Part shown: piece after piece, positions 30,590 through 38,532 of the stretch
Position numbering within the stretch: position 1 is the stretch's first letter
Layout: every line of letters starts with the position of its first letter
NCBI GenBank assembly: GCA_018061265.1
Contig: JAGOUM010000015.1
Location: 1 to 38,532, forward strand
Origin: Rhodoferax sp.
GTDB lineage: Bacteria; Pseudomonadota; Gammaproteobacteria; Burkholderiales; Burkholderiaceae_C
Direction: 5' to 3'
Length of the DNA stretch: 38,532 nt
The notes under the pieces: generated by a model
What the model saw: the letters and a program-made list of their open reading frames with translations, nothing else
Told to the model about the DNA's origin: nothing
The model's database searches: none
Program-made: the position numbers and the translations under genes

Positions 30590-31315
30590 ATGAAACTGAT
30601 GGACGCCAACATGCAAACCACCCAGATCGCCAACTTCGCCTTTTCGGGCGTGCGGCCCGACAAGCTGGGTTCGACCGAATACACGCTGGTGACCTTGGTC
30701 ATTGATAAAACCGGCAGTGTCAGCGGCTTTGAGCGGCAACTGCTGTCCATGAAGCAGGCCGTGGTCGAGGCCTGCCACCGCAGCCCGCGTGCCGACTACC
30801 TGATGCTGCGCAGCACCGAGTTCAATGAACGGGTGGACGAAGAACACGGCTTTACCGAGCTCACCCGCGTGGACCCCGCTGGCTACCACGCCCCGCGCTG
30901 CAGTGGCTCGACCGCGCTGTTTGACGCCACCCGCAATGCCGTCATGGCCACCAATGCTTACGCCCGCATGCTCAGCGACCAGGATTTCAGCGTCAATGGA
31001 CTGGTGGTGGTGGTCACCGATGGTGACGACAACTGCTCGCACCACACTCCTTCTGAGGTGGCCGCCGAAGTGCGGCGCGGCGTGTCCGAGGAGTGGCTGG
31101 AGTCGCTGAGCGTCATTCTGGTCGGCGTTAACGCCAGCCGCTACAAAAAGGAGCTGCAGGCCTTCCAGATGGACGCTGACCTGAGCCAGTACGTGGACGT
31201 GGGCGACGCCACGCCGACCAAGCTGGCGCAACTGGCCCAGTTCGTCTCGCGCAGCATCTCCGCCCAATCCCAAAGCCTGGGCACCGGCGGCGCGAGCCAG
31301 CCGCTGGTGTTCTGA
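30590..31315 (+). CDS. VWA-domain protein, TerY-like
   Basis: The 241-residue protein is a von Willebrand A domain with the metal-ion site DKTGS (39-43), SGSTALFDA and VVVTDGDDN. The first of these departs from the usual DxSxS. It is followed by PP2C phosphatase and kinase genes, the TerY-P triad seen in tellurite-type stress islands. Its likely role is to assemble or be modified by those enzymes. ATG 30590 has GGAGA about 7 bases upstream. An upstream in-frame start at 30521 lies in the spacer and is unlikely. Confidence 0.85.
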   Translation: MKLMDANMQTTQIANFAFSGVRPDKLGSTEYTLVTLVIDKTGSVSGFERQLLSMKQAVVEACHRSPRADYLMLRSTEFNERVDEEHGFTELTRVDPAGYHAPRCSGSTALFDATRNAVMATNAYARMLSDQDFSVNGLVVVVTDGDDNCSHHTPSEVAAEVRRGVSEEWLESLSVILVGVNASRYKKELQAFQMDADLSQYVDVGDATPTKLAQLAQFVSRSISAQSQSLGTGGASQPLVF

Positions 31316-31333
31316 TTCGACTCAGGATATCTC

Positions 31334-32242
31334 ATGCACCACCAGCACGTAGACCACTACTTTTGCATCGGCAGCTCGCACGCCCGCGCTGGCGAGCCCT
31401 GCCAGGACTATGCGCTGTCGGGCACGCTGCCAGATGGCCGCGTGTACGGCATAGTCACCGACGGCTGCTCCGGTGCCAACGCCCGCACCGACCTCGGCGC
31501 GCGTGTGCTGGCGCTGTGCATGGAAGCCGAGCTGCAACACACCACAAGCCTAGATGACTGTTTCACGCCCGCGTTTGTGCAGCGCATCCGCCAGCGCCTG
31601 CTGGCCATGCCGCTGGGGGGCACGCCGCAGGACTATCTGGCCAGCATAGTTACGTTCTGCGCCGACGGTAACGCGGTCAGGCTTTTCATGGCGGGTGACG
31701 GTGCCTATGCCCTGCACCGCCTGGATGGTAGCGTGCAGGTCACCGACGTTGCCTGGCCTGACAACGCGCCGTACTACCTAGGCTACTGCCTGCAGCCCGG
31801 GGTGGCCGCTCAATTTGCATCGCCCGCCACCAAAGTATCGGCCAGCGTGCAACTCACCACCCACAGCACCGGCGCAGGCAGCAGCACGCGCGAAATACCG
31901 GTGCAGCAATTTCTAAACGGCTGGACAGTGGACCTCCCGCTGTCCCACATCAGCGCGCTGACCATCTGCAGCGACGGCATCGCCCAGATCAGCGGTTTGA
32001 AAACGCTGGACGTTGCCACCACTTGTCTGGCCTTCAAGAACTTCGAGGGCAGCTTTGTCAAACGCCGCACCCTGAAAGCGCTGGCCCAGTGGAAGAAAGC
32101 TGGCCACATCCCGCAAGATGATTTTTCCATCGCAGCGTTGATTGGCTTCACCGCCGGGCCGCCCCAAGGTGAAGCAGCGGGGGGCAGCGACCCGCGTATC
32201 GGTGGAGCGTGGGGGCCTGCACTAGAGCAGGGCACACCATGA
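31334..32242 (+). CDS. PP2C-family protein phosphatase
   Basis: The 302-residue protein has PP2C metal and catalytic signatures: YGIVTDGCSGA (38-48), FMAGDGAYAL (116-125), TICSDGIAQ (about 212-220) and QDDFS (about 262-266). Members remove phosphate from Ser/Thr and act with a partner kinase. It begins 18 bases after the VWA stop and overlaps the kinase by 4 bases (ATGA). That tight spacing marks a VWA-phosphatase-kinase operon. Confidence 0.85.
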   Translation: MHHQHVDHYFCIGSSHARAGEPCQDYALSGTLPDGRVYGIVTDGCSGANARTDLGARVLALCMEAELQHTTSLDDCFTPAFVQRIRQRLLAMPLGGTPQDYLASIVTFCADGNAVRLFMAGDGAYALHRLDGSVQVTDVAWPDNAPYYLGYCLQPGVAAQFASPATKVSASVQLTTHSTGAGSSTREIPVQQFLNGWTVDLPLSHISALTICSDGIAQISGLKTLDVATTCLAFKNFEGSFVKRRTLKALAQWKKAGHIPQDDFSIAALIGFTAGPPQGEAAGGSDPRIGGAWGPALEQGTP

Positions 32243-34071
32243 ACTTCAGTTTCAGTCTTCGCGGACAGCAGGTTCAGCGTGTGATCCTGCCCGGCAAGGG
32301 CGAAGTGACCCTGGCACAAACCGACTACCTAGCCACCGGCGGCGAAGGCTCGCTCTACGCCAAGGGCGGCTACGTCTACAAGCTCTACCTCGACCCTGCA
32401 GCAGCGCGCGCCCGGGGCATTGAAGCCAAACTCAGCCTGCTCAAAACCCTGCGCCACCCGCACATCGTCGCTCCCATCGACGTGCTGCACGACGCCCAGC
32501 ACGAGGTGGTGGGCTTTTACATGCCCCAGGCCAGCGGCGTGCCCTTGGTCAAAACCTTTACCAACGCGTGGCGCGACCCGAACAACTTTGGATTGAAAGA
32601 ATCACTGGCGCTGGTGGAGAACATGCGCCTAGCCGTGATCGCCGCGCACCAGATCGGCGCTGTGCTGGTGGATGCCAATGAAATGAATTACCTAGCCGAC
32701 GGCACCACCCCGCGCCTGCTGGATGTGGACAGTTGGCAGATTGGCCCCTACCAGCCCAGCGCCATCATGCCCTCCATCCGCGATGTGCACAGCACGGGAT
32801 TCACGCCACTGACCGATTGGTTCTCTTGGGCGGTGGTGAGCTTTCAGGTGCTGGTGGGCATCCATCCTTACAAAGGTGTGCACCCCGACTTCAAGCGCGG
32901 TGATCTGCAAGCACGCATGCTGGCCAATGCATCGGTGTTCGACCCTCGTGTGTCGGTCAACGCCGGCGTGCGCGACTATGGCCAGGTGCCCGGCGCACTT
33001 TTGGACTGGTACCACAACGTTTTCCAGCACGGCCTGCGCAGCGCACCACCCGGTGTATTCGCAGCGCGCGCGGTGGCCGTGAGCCAACCGAGACTTGCGC
33101 GCACGCCAGCCACCCCGTTCACCAGCCAGACGCTCGTTCACGACCTGTTGGTGCATCTGGATGGCGAAGTGGTCCAGGTGCTGGGCTGTGGCGTGGCGCT
33201 GTGGCGAGAAAGTCATAGCGGTCAAGCCAGCCTGCGCGCCATTGACTTGCAACGCAAGCAAAACCTGCCCAGCCTCGCTCCAAGCGAACTGGAAGCCATG
33301 CGCCATGGGCAGGCCGCGCTGGTGCGCTGCTTTGGTGGGTTGTTCTACGCAGCCCTGAATACCGCCGGCCCCGCCAGCGGCATCACCGGCCGCTGGGTTC
33401 CCGCCGAGCGCGACCCAGCAGCGCTGTTGCCCCAGCAGGCCCGGAGCCTGCCCTGCCTGGCCCAGCACCTGCTGGCCTTTGGCAACCGACTTTTTGCGGT
33501 CAACGCCAGCAGCGACCAAGGCTTGAGCGAAATTGCCGTGGACCAGCTCGGCGCGCAAACCTTGCTGTCGGTGCGCGCCAGCTGGCCCTTTCTGGCCCAA
33601 GCGTCCACCCTGTTTGCCAACATAGCCGTATTCGATGCGCTGGGTACGCCGTATCTGGTGCTGCCCGCTGGCGACAGCGTCCATGTCACCAAGGCCAGTG
33701 CGCTGGCTGCGTACCGACTGCTGGACGCCTTCATGGTCTCACCCGAGCAGGTTCTGGCGCTGGCCTACTCCCGCGCAGACGGCCAAACCTATCGCCTGAG
33801 CCTGAGCCGCAGCGGTGCCCAGCAAGGTTTTGAAATCACCGCCGCCGAGCGCACTGACGAGCTTGTGCTTAATGTGGCCGTCAACGAGCAGGGCGTGGGC
33901 GTGGAAGTGCACCCCAGTGGCGAACTGCTCGTGTTCAGCGACAGGCCGGGGAAAGCGGGCAGAGTGGTGCAAAACACCGCGCTGACGCCAGACCACCGGA
34001 TGTTTGCCTTGCCTTCGGGCTTGCACTACTTCCATGGGCCGGATGTGGTGCGGATTTCGATGCAGGCTTGA
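32239..34071 (+). CDS. Protein-kinase-like protein of TerY-P triad
   Basis: This 610-residue protein begins with a kinase fold: glycine loop TGGEGSLY (33-40), lysine K48 (VYKLY), a catalytic loop VDANEMNYL (144-152) where the usual HRD is not kept, and DVDSWQ (162-167) for the DFG. The rest (about 280-610) is unlike known domains, perhaps a beta-rich sensor region. Start ATG 32239 overlaps the phosphatase stop; an upstream start at 32209 lies inside that gene. The set could phosphorylate the VWA protein. Substrates are not known. Confidence 0.82.
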   Translation: MNFSFSLRGQQVQRVILPGKGEVTLAQTDYLATGGEGSLYAKGGYVYKLYLDPAAARARGIEAKLSLLKTLRHPHIVAPIDVLHDAQHEVVGFYMPQASGVPLVKTFTNAWRDPNNFGLKESLALVENMRLAVIAAHQIGAVLVDANEMNYLADGTTPRLLDVDSWQIGPYQPSAIMPSIRDVHSTGFTPLTDWFSWAVVSFQVLVGIHPYKGVHPDFKRGDLQARMLANASVFDPRVSVNAGVRDYGQVPGALLDWYHNVFQHGLRSAPPGVFAARAVAVSQPRLARTPATPFTSQTLVHDLLVHLDGEVVQVLGCGVALWRESHSGQASLRAIDLQRKQNLPSLAPSELEAMRHGQAALVRCFGGLFYAALNTAGPASGITGRWVPAERDPAALLPQQARSLPCLAQHLLAFGNRLFAVNASSDQGLSEIAVDQLGAQTLLSVRASWPFLAQASTLFANIAVFDALGTPYLVLPAGDSVHVTKASALAAYRLLDAFMVSPEQVLALAYSRADGQTYRLSLSRSGAQQGFEITAAERTDELVLNVAVNEQGVGVEVHPSGELLVFSDRPGKAGRVVQNTALTPDHRMFALPSGLHYFHGPDVVRISMQA

Positions 34072-34459
34072 GTGGCCGACGGTGGCGTGGTTCAAAAATG
34101 GCCGCTTTCGGGTAACACAGACGTGGCCATACCTCCCACAGGATTTCGGAATTAATCGTTCGGTACGATGGAGTGGCGGCAGGCCTGTTGACCTGCGCCG
34201 GGTCAGCTTCGCTGCGGCTGCAGCGGACCAAAACCAAGCATCGTCAGCCAATGTCATGCACCGCTGTTCGCTTTCGCCATATGTCGAACAGATAGACTTG
34301 ATCAAAATCCGCAACCAGTTGAGTGACAATTTGAGACAGGATTAACCATGTCCGCAGCACAGCAGTTCTACAGTTCAGGACGAGGAAGTCCCTTTTATTC
34401 GTTAAGAGGCCTCAGTATCTGAATACTTTCATCTCCTGCTGCCTTTCATTCTCGCGAAC
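34072..34459. other. Intergenic, nothing recognised
   Basis: 388 bases after the kinase. No gene with a recognisable product or ribosome site, and no terminator with a T-run, was found. Confidence 0.45.
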
Positions 34460-35410
34460 GTGTCGACCCCCGTCCATTCTCCACGCCATGCTGCCACCTC
34501 GGCGGTTTGGGTTGAGCCGACTCGATTGGCCTCGGCTTGGCGCGCCTGCAAGGTGCTGGCGCATGTCGTTCTGCGCTCGGCTAAAAACTGGTTTCACGGT
34601 CCTACCCGAATAAGCCCTTCTGGTCGAGCCGCTGAAGCGCCCATAGTTGCTGAGTATCGGTCAGCGCTGTGGCTGGACGGCAGGGAAGACGAATTCGTTC
34701 TTCGTTGTGGCAAGGTTCAGAATCTTCGTGTAGCTGTACGCCACTTCGACGGGATCGAAGTGCTGAATGGCCAAGTCCTGAGTTTCTGGTCTCAACTGGG
34801 GAAGCCGGTGAAGTCAAAAGGCTACGCCGTGGGTAGAGAAATCGTCAACGGCTGCGTCGTCCCGATCGTCGGTGGAGGTCTTTGCCAGTTATCGAATGCG
34901 TTGGCAGAAGTCGCAGCAATTGCAGGCATTCGCTTTGTAGAACACCACCGTCATAGCGCATTGATCGAGCAGCAACGAAAAAGTGACTCCGTAGACGCAA
35001 CCGTCGCGTGGAACTACATCGATCTTCGGCTGCAGGCCGACTTCGACTTCACCGTGGAAGTTCAACTGACGCAGGACGAACTTGTCATAAGAGTCCGATC
35101 CGCAACTGCGCCCAGCATGCTGCGCAGACACCAGATAACCCAAGGTGCCAAAGAGGAAACGAAGCCAACAGCACGCGGCTGCCTGACTTGTGATCAGACG
35201 GCCTGCTTCCGCAATCGGCGTTACGCCGCACAGCCCGCTGCACGGACCGCCTTCCTGCTGAATGAACGATCGCCGGAGTTGGCCGTATGGCTGCAGGAGC
35301 GGGCGGGCAGCGACGATTGGTTTCTGCCCTGGGTACGACACAGACGTCGCCACCTAGGATGGTCAGCGCCCGAGCGTGCGCAAGTCAGTGTTGCGCTGTT
35401 GCCAGCCTAG
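34460..35410 (+). CDS. VanW-like protein
   Basis: This 316-residue protein contains the VanW domain (about 78-170) with VLNGQVLSFWSQLGKP, GYAVGREIVNGCVVPIVGGG and LCQLSNALAEVA. VanW is a domain of unknown function seen in vancomycin clusters and in cell-surface loci. No signal peptide is clear. A cysteine-containing region follows (CLTCDQTACFRNR). The frame ends at TAG 35408-35410, and the same frame stays open afterwards into a glycosyltransferase, suggesting one is a broken extension of the other. The start is uncertain; GTG 34460 is the first in the frame. Confidence 0.75.
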   Translation: MSTPVHSPRHAATSAVWVEPTRLASAWRACKVLAHVVLRSAKNWFHGPTRISPSGRAAEAPIVAEYRSALWLDGREDEFVLRCGKVQNLRVAVRHFDGIEVLNGQVLSFWSQLGKPVKSKGYAVGREIVNGCVVPIVGGGLCQLSNALAEVAAIAGIRFVEHHRHSALIEQQRKSDSVDATVAWNYIDLRLQADFDFTVEVQLTQDELVIRVRSATAPSMLRRHQITQGAKEETKPTARGCLTCDQTACFRNRRYAAQPAARTAFLLNERSPELAVWLQERAGSDDWFLPWVRHRRRHLGWSAPERAQVSVALLPA

Positions 35411-36253
35411 AAGCGCGTCCTGCGGCAGCGACTCACCCGTGGCGAGGGAGGTGTACGCCAAGCTGGCCGCCTGCGCGCAGCCGCAGACCTCGCCAAGCAC
35501 TACGCGGATCGCTTACGCCCGGAACACATTAACCTTGTTCTCTCTCAAGAATTGCTTGTTCCCCTTTGGAGAGCCGGCGCGCTCGGCGGCCGTAGCTACG
35601 ACGTGTTCGTCTCCGAACTTCCAGCCTCCGAAGTCCAGGCTCGCCTTGACGCAGCAGCCAGAGTCAACCCAGGAACGGCAAGTCTGCGCGACTTCCGAGT
35701 GGATGCCGACTGGCAGAAAGACGAATGGGCCGCGCTTGCGGCCGCAAGGACAGTACTTTCCTCGCATTCGGAGATACAGAGAGTGCTTGAACGAGCAGGC
35801 CTCAAGGTTGAATGTTTACCTTGGTGCCGCCCGGCGCTGTCAAGAGGACATAGTCGCCGAAACAGTCAATCACCAACGATGGTCTTTCCCGCAAGTGCTT
35901 TGCCGCGAAAAGGCGCGCTAGAAGTAGCCGAAGTTGCCAGACGGCTTGCCATGCGCGTGCTAATCCTTGGAGCACCACCCAGCGACGCCGAAGCCTGGGC
36001 TGGCGTAAACTGGTCGGTAGTCCCTTACTCCAGCGACTGGCTCAGCGAGGCAGATGTTGTCGTTCTGCCGGCGTACATAGAGCATCAACCACGCGCAGCC
36101 CTGCAAGCGATCACCGCCGGGGTTCCGGTAGTTGCGTCGTCAGCCTGCGGCTTGACGCAACTTCCCGGCGTCCAGGAAGTGGAAGCGGGCGACCTCCACG
36201 CCATTGAGAGGGCTGTAACCCAGGCTCTCACCAGTGTGCGCGCTCAGGCCTAA
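35411..36253 (+). CDS. Glycosyltransferase (GT4-like), possibly split
   Basis: The frame from 35411 codes without stop to TGA/TAA at 36253. Its C-terminal half is GT4-like: MVFPASALPRKGALEVAEV and VLPAYIEHQPRAALQAITAG, then VPVVAS. The only start codon in frame is TTG 35552, yet the 47 codons before it read as protein (LRAAADLAKHYADRLRPEH). It therefore likely lost its true start, or was fused to VanW before the TAG at 35408. It would transfer a sugar to a surface polymer, with the acceptor unknown. Confidence 0.7.
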   Translation, partial: KRVLRQRLTRGEGGVRQAGRLRAAADLAKHYADRLRPEHINLVLSQELLVPLWRAGALGGRSYDVFVSELPASEVQARLDAAARVNPGTASLRDFRVDADWQKDEWAALAAARTVLSSHSEIQRVLERAGLKVECLPWCRPALSRGHSRRNSQSPTMVFPASALPRKGALEVAEVARRLAMRVLILGAPPSDAEAWAGVNWSVVPYSSDWLSEADVVVLPAYIEHQPRAALQAITAGVPVVASSACGLTQLPGVQEVEAGDLHAIERAVTQALTSVRAQA

Positions 36254-36418
36254 TCAATGGGATGGACGCCACTAGGCGTTGTTGCACGGATCCCGCTGCA
36301 AATGACGAGAGCGTTAGAAAGTCTGGGGTCGGCTCCCCATGCTACTGCGTGTTCGCACTACCCCTCAAACTGATTCTGAACATGACCTTCAACTGCATCT
36401 TGTTGCAGCTCTACCGTC

Positions 36419-37072
36419 TCAAACCGCCAAGCCGATCTCTTTGAGCCGCGCATGGAACCCGTTGGCCATATGCTGGTAACCCCGAGCATTGGGATGGATT
36501 CTGTCTGCGCAAAGCTCAGGGCGGCCAAGGGTTTCAGAGAACACCCGCGCAATCAAAGGCACTCTCTCTTCGTCCGCCAGTTCCTCAAAAATGGGGGAGT
36601 CGCTTGGTTTTCCGGCGACGATTCCCAGCAAGGACAGTTCCGGGACGGCCACCAGCGCTACCACGGCACCGGCACGCCGGACGGCTTGAATGATCTGGCG
36701 AATGTCTTCCTTCACCACGGAGGATGGTTGACGACGCAGAAAGTCATTGCCACCAATCTCAATAATCACCAACGCAGGTCGATGCGCATCCAATAGCGCG
36801 GATACTCGGTTTTTACCGTTTTTCGCCGTGTCTCCAGAAATCCCGGCATTCACGACATTCCAGCCGGTTTTTTGTGCCAGCAGGGTCGGCCAACCCTCGC
36901 CACTGGCGGCTCCGGTGCCAAACGTGACGCTGTCGCCGAAGGCCAAAACGGTTTGCCCTGACCGAATTCCCGCAAGCTTGGTCGTTTTGCGGCAGCCCGA
37001 CAAAAGAATGGCGCCTAGCGAACCCGCAAGGAATTGCCTGCGTTGCATCGTGTCAGATCGACTCAACCGCAT
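36419..37072 (-). CDS. GDSL/SGNH lipase-esterase, lipoprotein
   Basis: The 217-residue protein resembles TesA-type arylesterase/lysophospholipase. Block I FGDSVTFG (nucleophile Ser), block II NAGISGDT, block III IEIGGNDFLR and block V DRIHPNARGYQ are all present. A lipobox LLSGC follows a hydrophobic run after RRQF, so it should be anchored in the periplasm. Starts at 37072 and 37048 (MQRRQF) are both possible; the latter gives a better signal peptide. It hydrolyses short acyl esters or thioesters. Confidence 0.88.
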   Translation of the reverse strand: MRLSRSDTMQRRQFLAGSLGAILLSGCRKTTKLAGIRSGQTVLAFGDSVTFGTGAASGEGWPTLLAQKTGWNVVNAGISGDTAKNGKNRVSALLDAHRPALVIIEIGGNDFLRRQPSSVVKEDIRQIIQAVRRAGAVVALVAVPELSLLGIVAGKPSDSPIFEELADEERVPLIARVFSETLGRPELCADRIHPNARGYQHMANGFHARLKEIGLAV

Positions 37073-37098
37073 GTGTTTGTCTCGCTTCTTGATTCATG

Positions 37099-37248
37099 CC
37101 AGTGTTGTTGCAAAGTTTACTCGCCGGTCACGCCAGCATCGCCACCACGTCAATCTACTCGACGCAGGAGCTGGCAAGGAAGATTCGGGCGGTGCAAACG
37201 ATGAAGAGGCGGGTGGTGCCTTCGGATCGATTGGACGCTTCGAACTGA
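37099..37248 (+). pseudogene. Tyrosine recombinase C-terminal fragment
   Basis: The plus strand reads LLAGHASIATTSIYSTQELA then RKIRAVQTMKRR up to TGA at 37246. This is the GHASIATTSIY tyrosine region of an integrase, N-truncated. It is not in frame with any complete gene. Confidence 0.7.
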
Positions 37249-37445
37249 CGTTTCTCTCGCCAACATCAGGTCCCCGTTTAAGCTCACCTTCGGCTCGCCA
37301 AGTATCACGGAATTGACAGATCTGTCCCTTTGGCCGGGCGAACTGTTTACGTTCTAATTCGGCTAAAGTGTTACATGTGTTTGAACCACGCCCTAGGGTA
37401 AAAAGCGTCAGTTCGCTACATCAACTCATCTTCCCAAGAGATACC

Positions 37446-37576
37446 ATGCGATCAGTTCAACGCGTTTTCTCCCTCATTGCCGGTGCTACCCTCGCCTCAT
37501 TGATGGGGCTTCGGCCACTGCTGCCGAAACCGAATCGTCGATTGCGCGCGGCGGCCGCCTGTACAAAAAATACTAG
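37446..37576 (+). pseudogene. Truncated exported protein with frameshift
   Basis: ATG 37446 starts a signal-peptide-like MRSVQRVFSLIAGATLAS. A one-base frame change near 37507 then leads into ASATAAETESSIARGGRLYK, KY and TAG at 37574-37576. The SIARGGRLY form is seen near the mature N-terminus of some c-type cytochromes. Only this start remains, so it is a broken gene. Confidence 0.5.
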
Positions 37577-37591
37577 CCGCCTGAGACGACT

Positions 37592-38532
37592 ATGACGCGC
37601 GTCGGCATTTATTTCTCCGCGGTACAGTTCCTGTTTGTCAGTTGCTGGACGGTGTATGTCATCTTCCTGCCGCAACTCGCGGTGCAGGCCGGCATCGAAA
37701 AGAAATGGGTGATCTACATCCTGATGGCCGACCAAGTCATCTTCACCTTGATGGATTTCTCGCTGGGCGTTGCCGCCGACCGCGTGCAGCGCGTTCTGGG
37801 TCGTCTCGGTCGGCTGCTGGTAATCGTCACGGCGGTGTCCTGCGCGGCCTTCCTGCTGTTGCCGCTGGCCGCGCCGTCGGGCTCGCCGCTGTTGTTCCTG
37901 GCGCTGATCACCATCTGGGCCGTGACCTCCTCGGCCCTGCGCGCGCCACCCATGGCGCTGCTGGGCAAATATATTCCGGCGTCCAAGCTGCCTTGGCTGT
38001 CGACGCTGACCCTGCTCGGTATGGGCATCGCCAGCGCCGCTGCGCCCTACCTGACGGTGAGCCTGCGCGGCGTCGATCCGCACCTGCCCTTTGCGCTGTC
38101 CTCGATCGCCCTGATCGTCGCCGTCAGTGCCATGCACTGGGCGCAGGAGCATCTGGCCAGCGCGGTGGCCGCTGCGCCAGCACCTGAAGCCGTGGTGAAA
38201 AAGCCGGTCGGCGCCGACGTCGTCCTGTTTTTCTGTGCCGTGGCCCTGCTCGGTCTCGGCTTCCAAGCGCATTTCGCGCTGAATTCGGCACCACTCTACC
38301 TGCGCTTCGCCAAACCCGCAGAGCTGGATTATTTGATGCCGGTGTTCTGGGTCGGCTTCAACCTGTTGATCTTTCCGGCCTGTCGTTCCAACGAACGCTT
38401 CGGCGGCACCGTCGTCATGGCCAGCGGCGCAGTGGTCGGTGCGCTCGCCTCGGCGCTGGCCGCCGTCGCACCCTCGCTGGAATTGCTGCTGACGCTGCAG
38501 TTTCTCGCCGGCGGCGCTTGGGCTGCGGTACT
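37592..38532 (+). CDS. MFS transporter, partial (runs off window)
   Basis: A plus-strand frame opens at ATG 37592 (MTRVGIYFSAVQFLFVSCWT) and continues to the window end without a stop. It has at least eight hydrophobic segments and a loop FSLGVAADRVQRVLGRLGR between TM2 and TM3, as in major facilitator proteins. Substrate is unknown; it begins 15 bases after the broken cytochrome-like gene. The opposite-strand long frame (37457-38272) is a shadow of this GC-rich gene. Confidence 0.8.
   Translation, partial: MTRVGIYFSAVQFLFVSCWTVYVIFLPQLAVQAGIEKKWVIYILMADQVIFTLMDFSLGVAADRVQRVLGRLGRLLVIVTAVSCAAFLLLPLAAPSGSPLLFLALITIWAVTSSALRAPPMALLGKYIPASKLPWLSTLTLLGMGIASAAAPYLTVSLRGVDPHLPFALSSIALIVAVSAMHWAQEHLASAVAAAPAPEAVVKKPVGADVVLFFCAVALLGLGFQAHFALNSAPLYLRFAKPAELDYLMPVFWVGFNLLIFPACRSNERFGGTVVMASGAVVGALASALAAVAPSLELLLTLQFLAGGAWAAV

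Noticed and set aside
32692-33684. 330-codon minus-strand frame
   Set aside because: Opposite the kinase gene; composition is that of a GC-rich antisense shadow.
37457-38272. 271-codon minus-strand frame rich in Arg, Gln and Gly
   Set aside because: Antisense of the partial MFS gene; low-complexity composition and no motif.
1-38532. CRISPR array
   Set aside because: No regularly spaced direct repeats; the only periodic repeats are tRNA T arms.

Overview
The gene content, codon use and moderately high GC point to a betaproteobacterium of the Comamonadaceae type (Rhodoferax/Polaromonas-like). This is inferred from protein style alone; no database was searched. The window is an accessory region dominated by RNA repair and cofactor metabolism, interrupted by a block of insertion-sequence debris.

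Bases 1-3672 (minus strand): an array of 24 tRNA or tRNA-like genes covering 18 amino acids (no Ala or Val), including initiator fMet and a rare Arg(GCG). It ends in an HNH endonuclease gene and a terminator. Three tRNA genes look degenerate, and a 52-residue ORF runs into one of them. Bases 3673-10112: a Cro/CI-like regulator, an IS21 scrap, then a minus-strand cluster: a structured leader or small RNA with its own promoter and terminator, rtcB (RNA ligase), a 58-residue protein related to the small ORF in the array, a MoxR-like AAA ATPase, and a metallopeptidase/VWA partner.

Bases 10113-15696: a CoA-synthesis pair (CoaD fused to an HD-type domain, and CoaE), a divergent TetR regulator with two palindromic operators, an alpha/beta hydrolase, and a pnuC-nadR pair for nicotinamide riboside uptake and conversion. 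Bases 15972-20775: a hypothetical gene, two toxin-antitoxin pairs (PrlF-YhaV and a HigBA-like pair), two tyrosine-recombinase tails facing head to head, an IS91-type transposase, and IS3 and ISKra4 scraps.

Bases 20776-30473 form an NAD island. pncB-nadE-nadM/Nudix-methyltransferase run leftward. Facing pncB is an 883-residue fusion of an adenosine-deaminase-like domain, a SLOG/LOG-like Rossmann domain and a Nudix domain. An NrtR-type regulator then lies divergent from a nicotinamidase. The pncB/fusion and nrtR/nicotinamidase intergenic regions share a 21-bp palindrome (TTA-N2-TGCA-N3-TGCA-N2-TAA), the likely NrtR operator. Bases 30590-34071 carry a VWA / PP2C phosphatase / protein kinase triad of the TerY-P kind, directly after the nicotinamidase.

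Bases 34460-38532: a VanW-like gene in the same frame as a glycosyltransferase but split from it by a TAG, a GDSL lipase/esterase, another recombinase scrap, a truncated exported protein, and an MFS transporter cut by the window end.

Working idea (inference): the tRNAs, RNA ligase, both NAD routes, CoA synthesis and nucleotide-signal enzymes together would help a cell survive tRNA cleavage and NAD+ depletion, such as occurs under toxin or phage-defence attack. The least familiar parts are the RNA upstream of rtcB, the ADA-SLOG-Nudix fusion with its shared operator, and the pair of small RNP-motif proteins.
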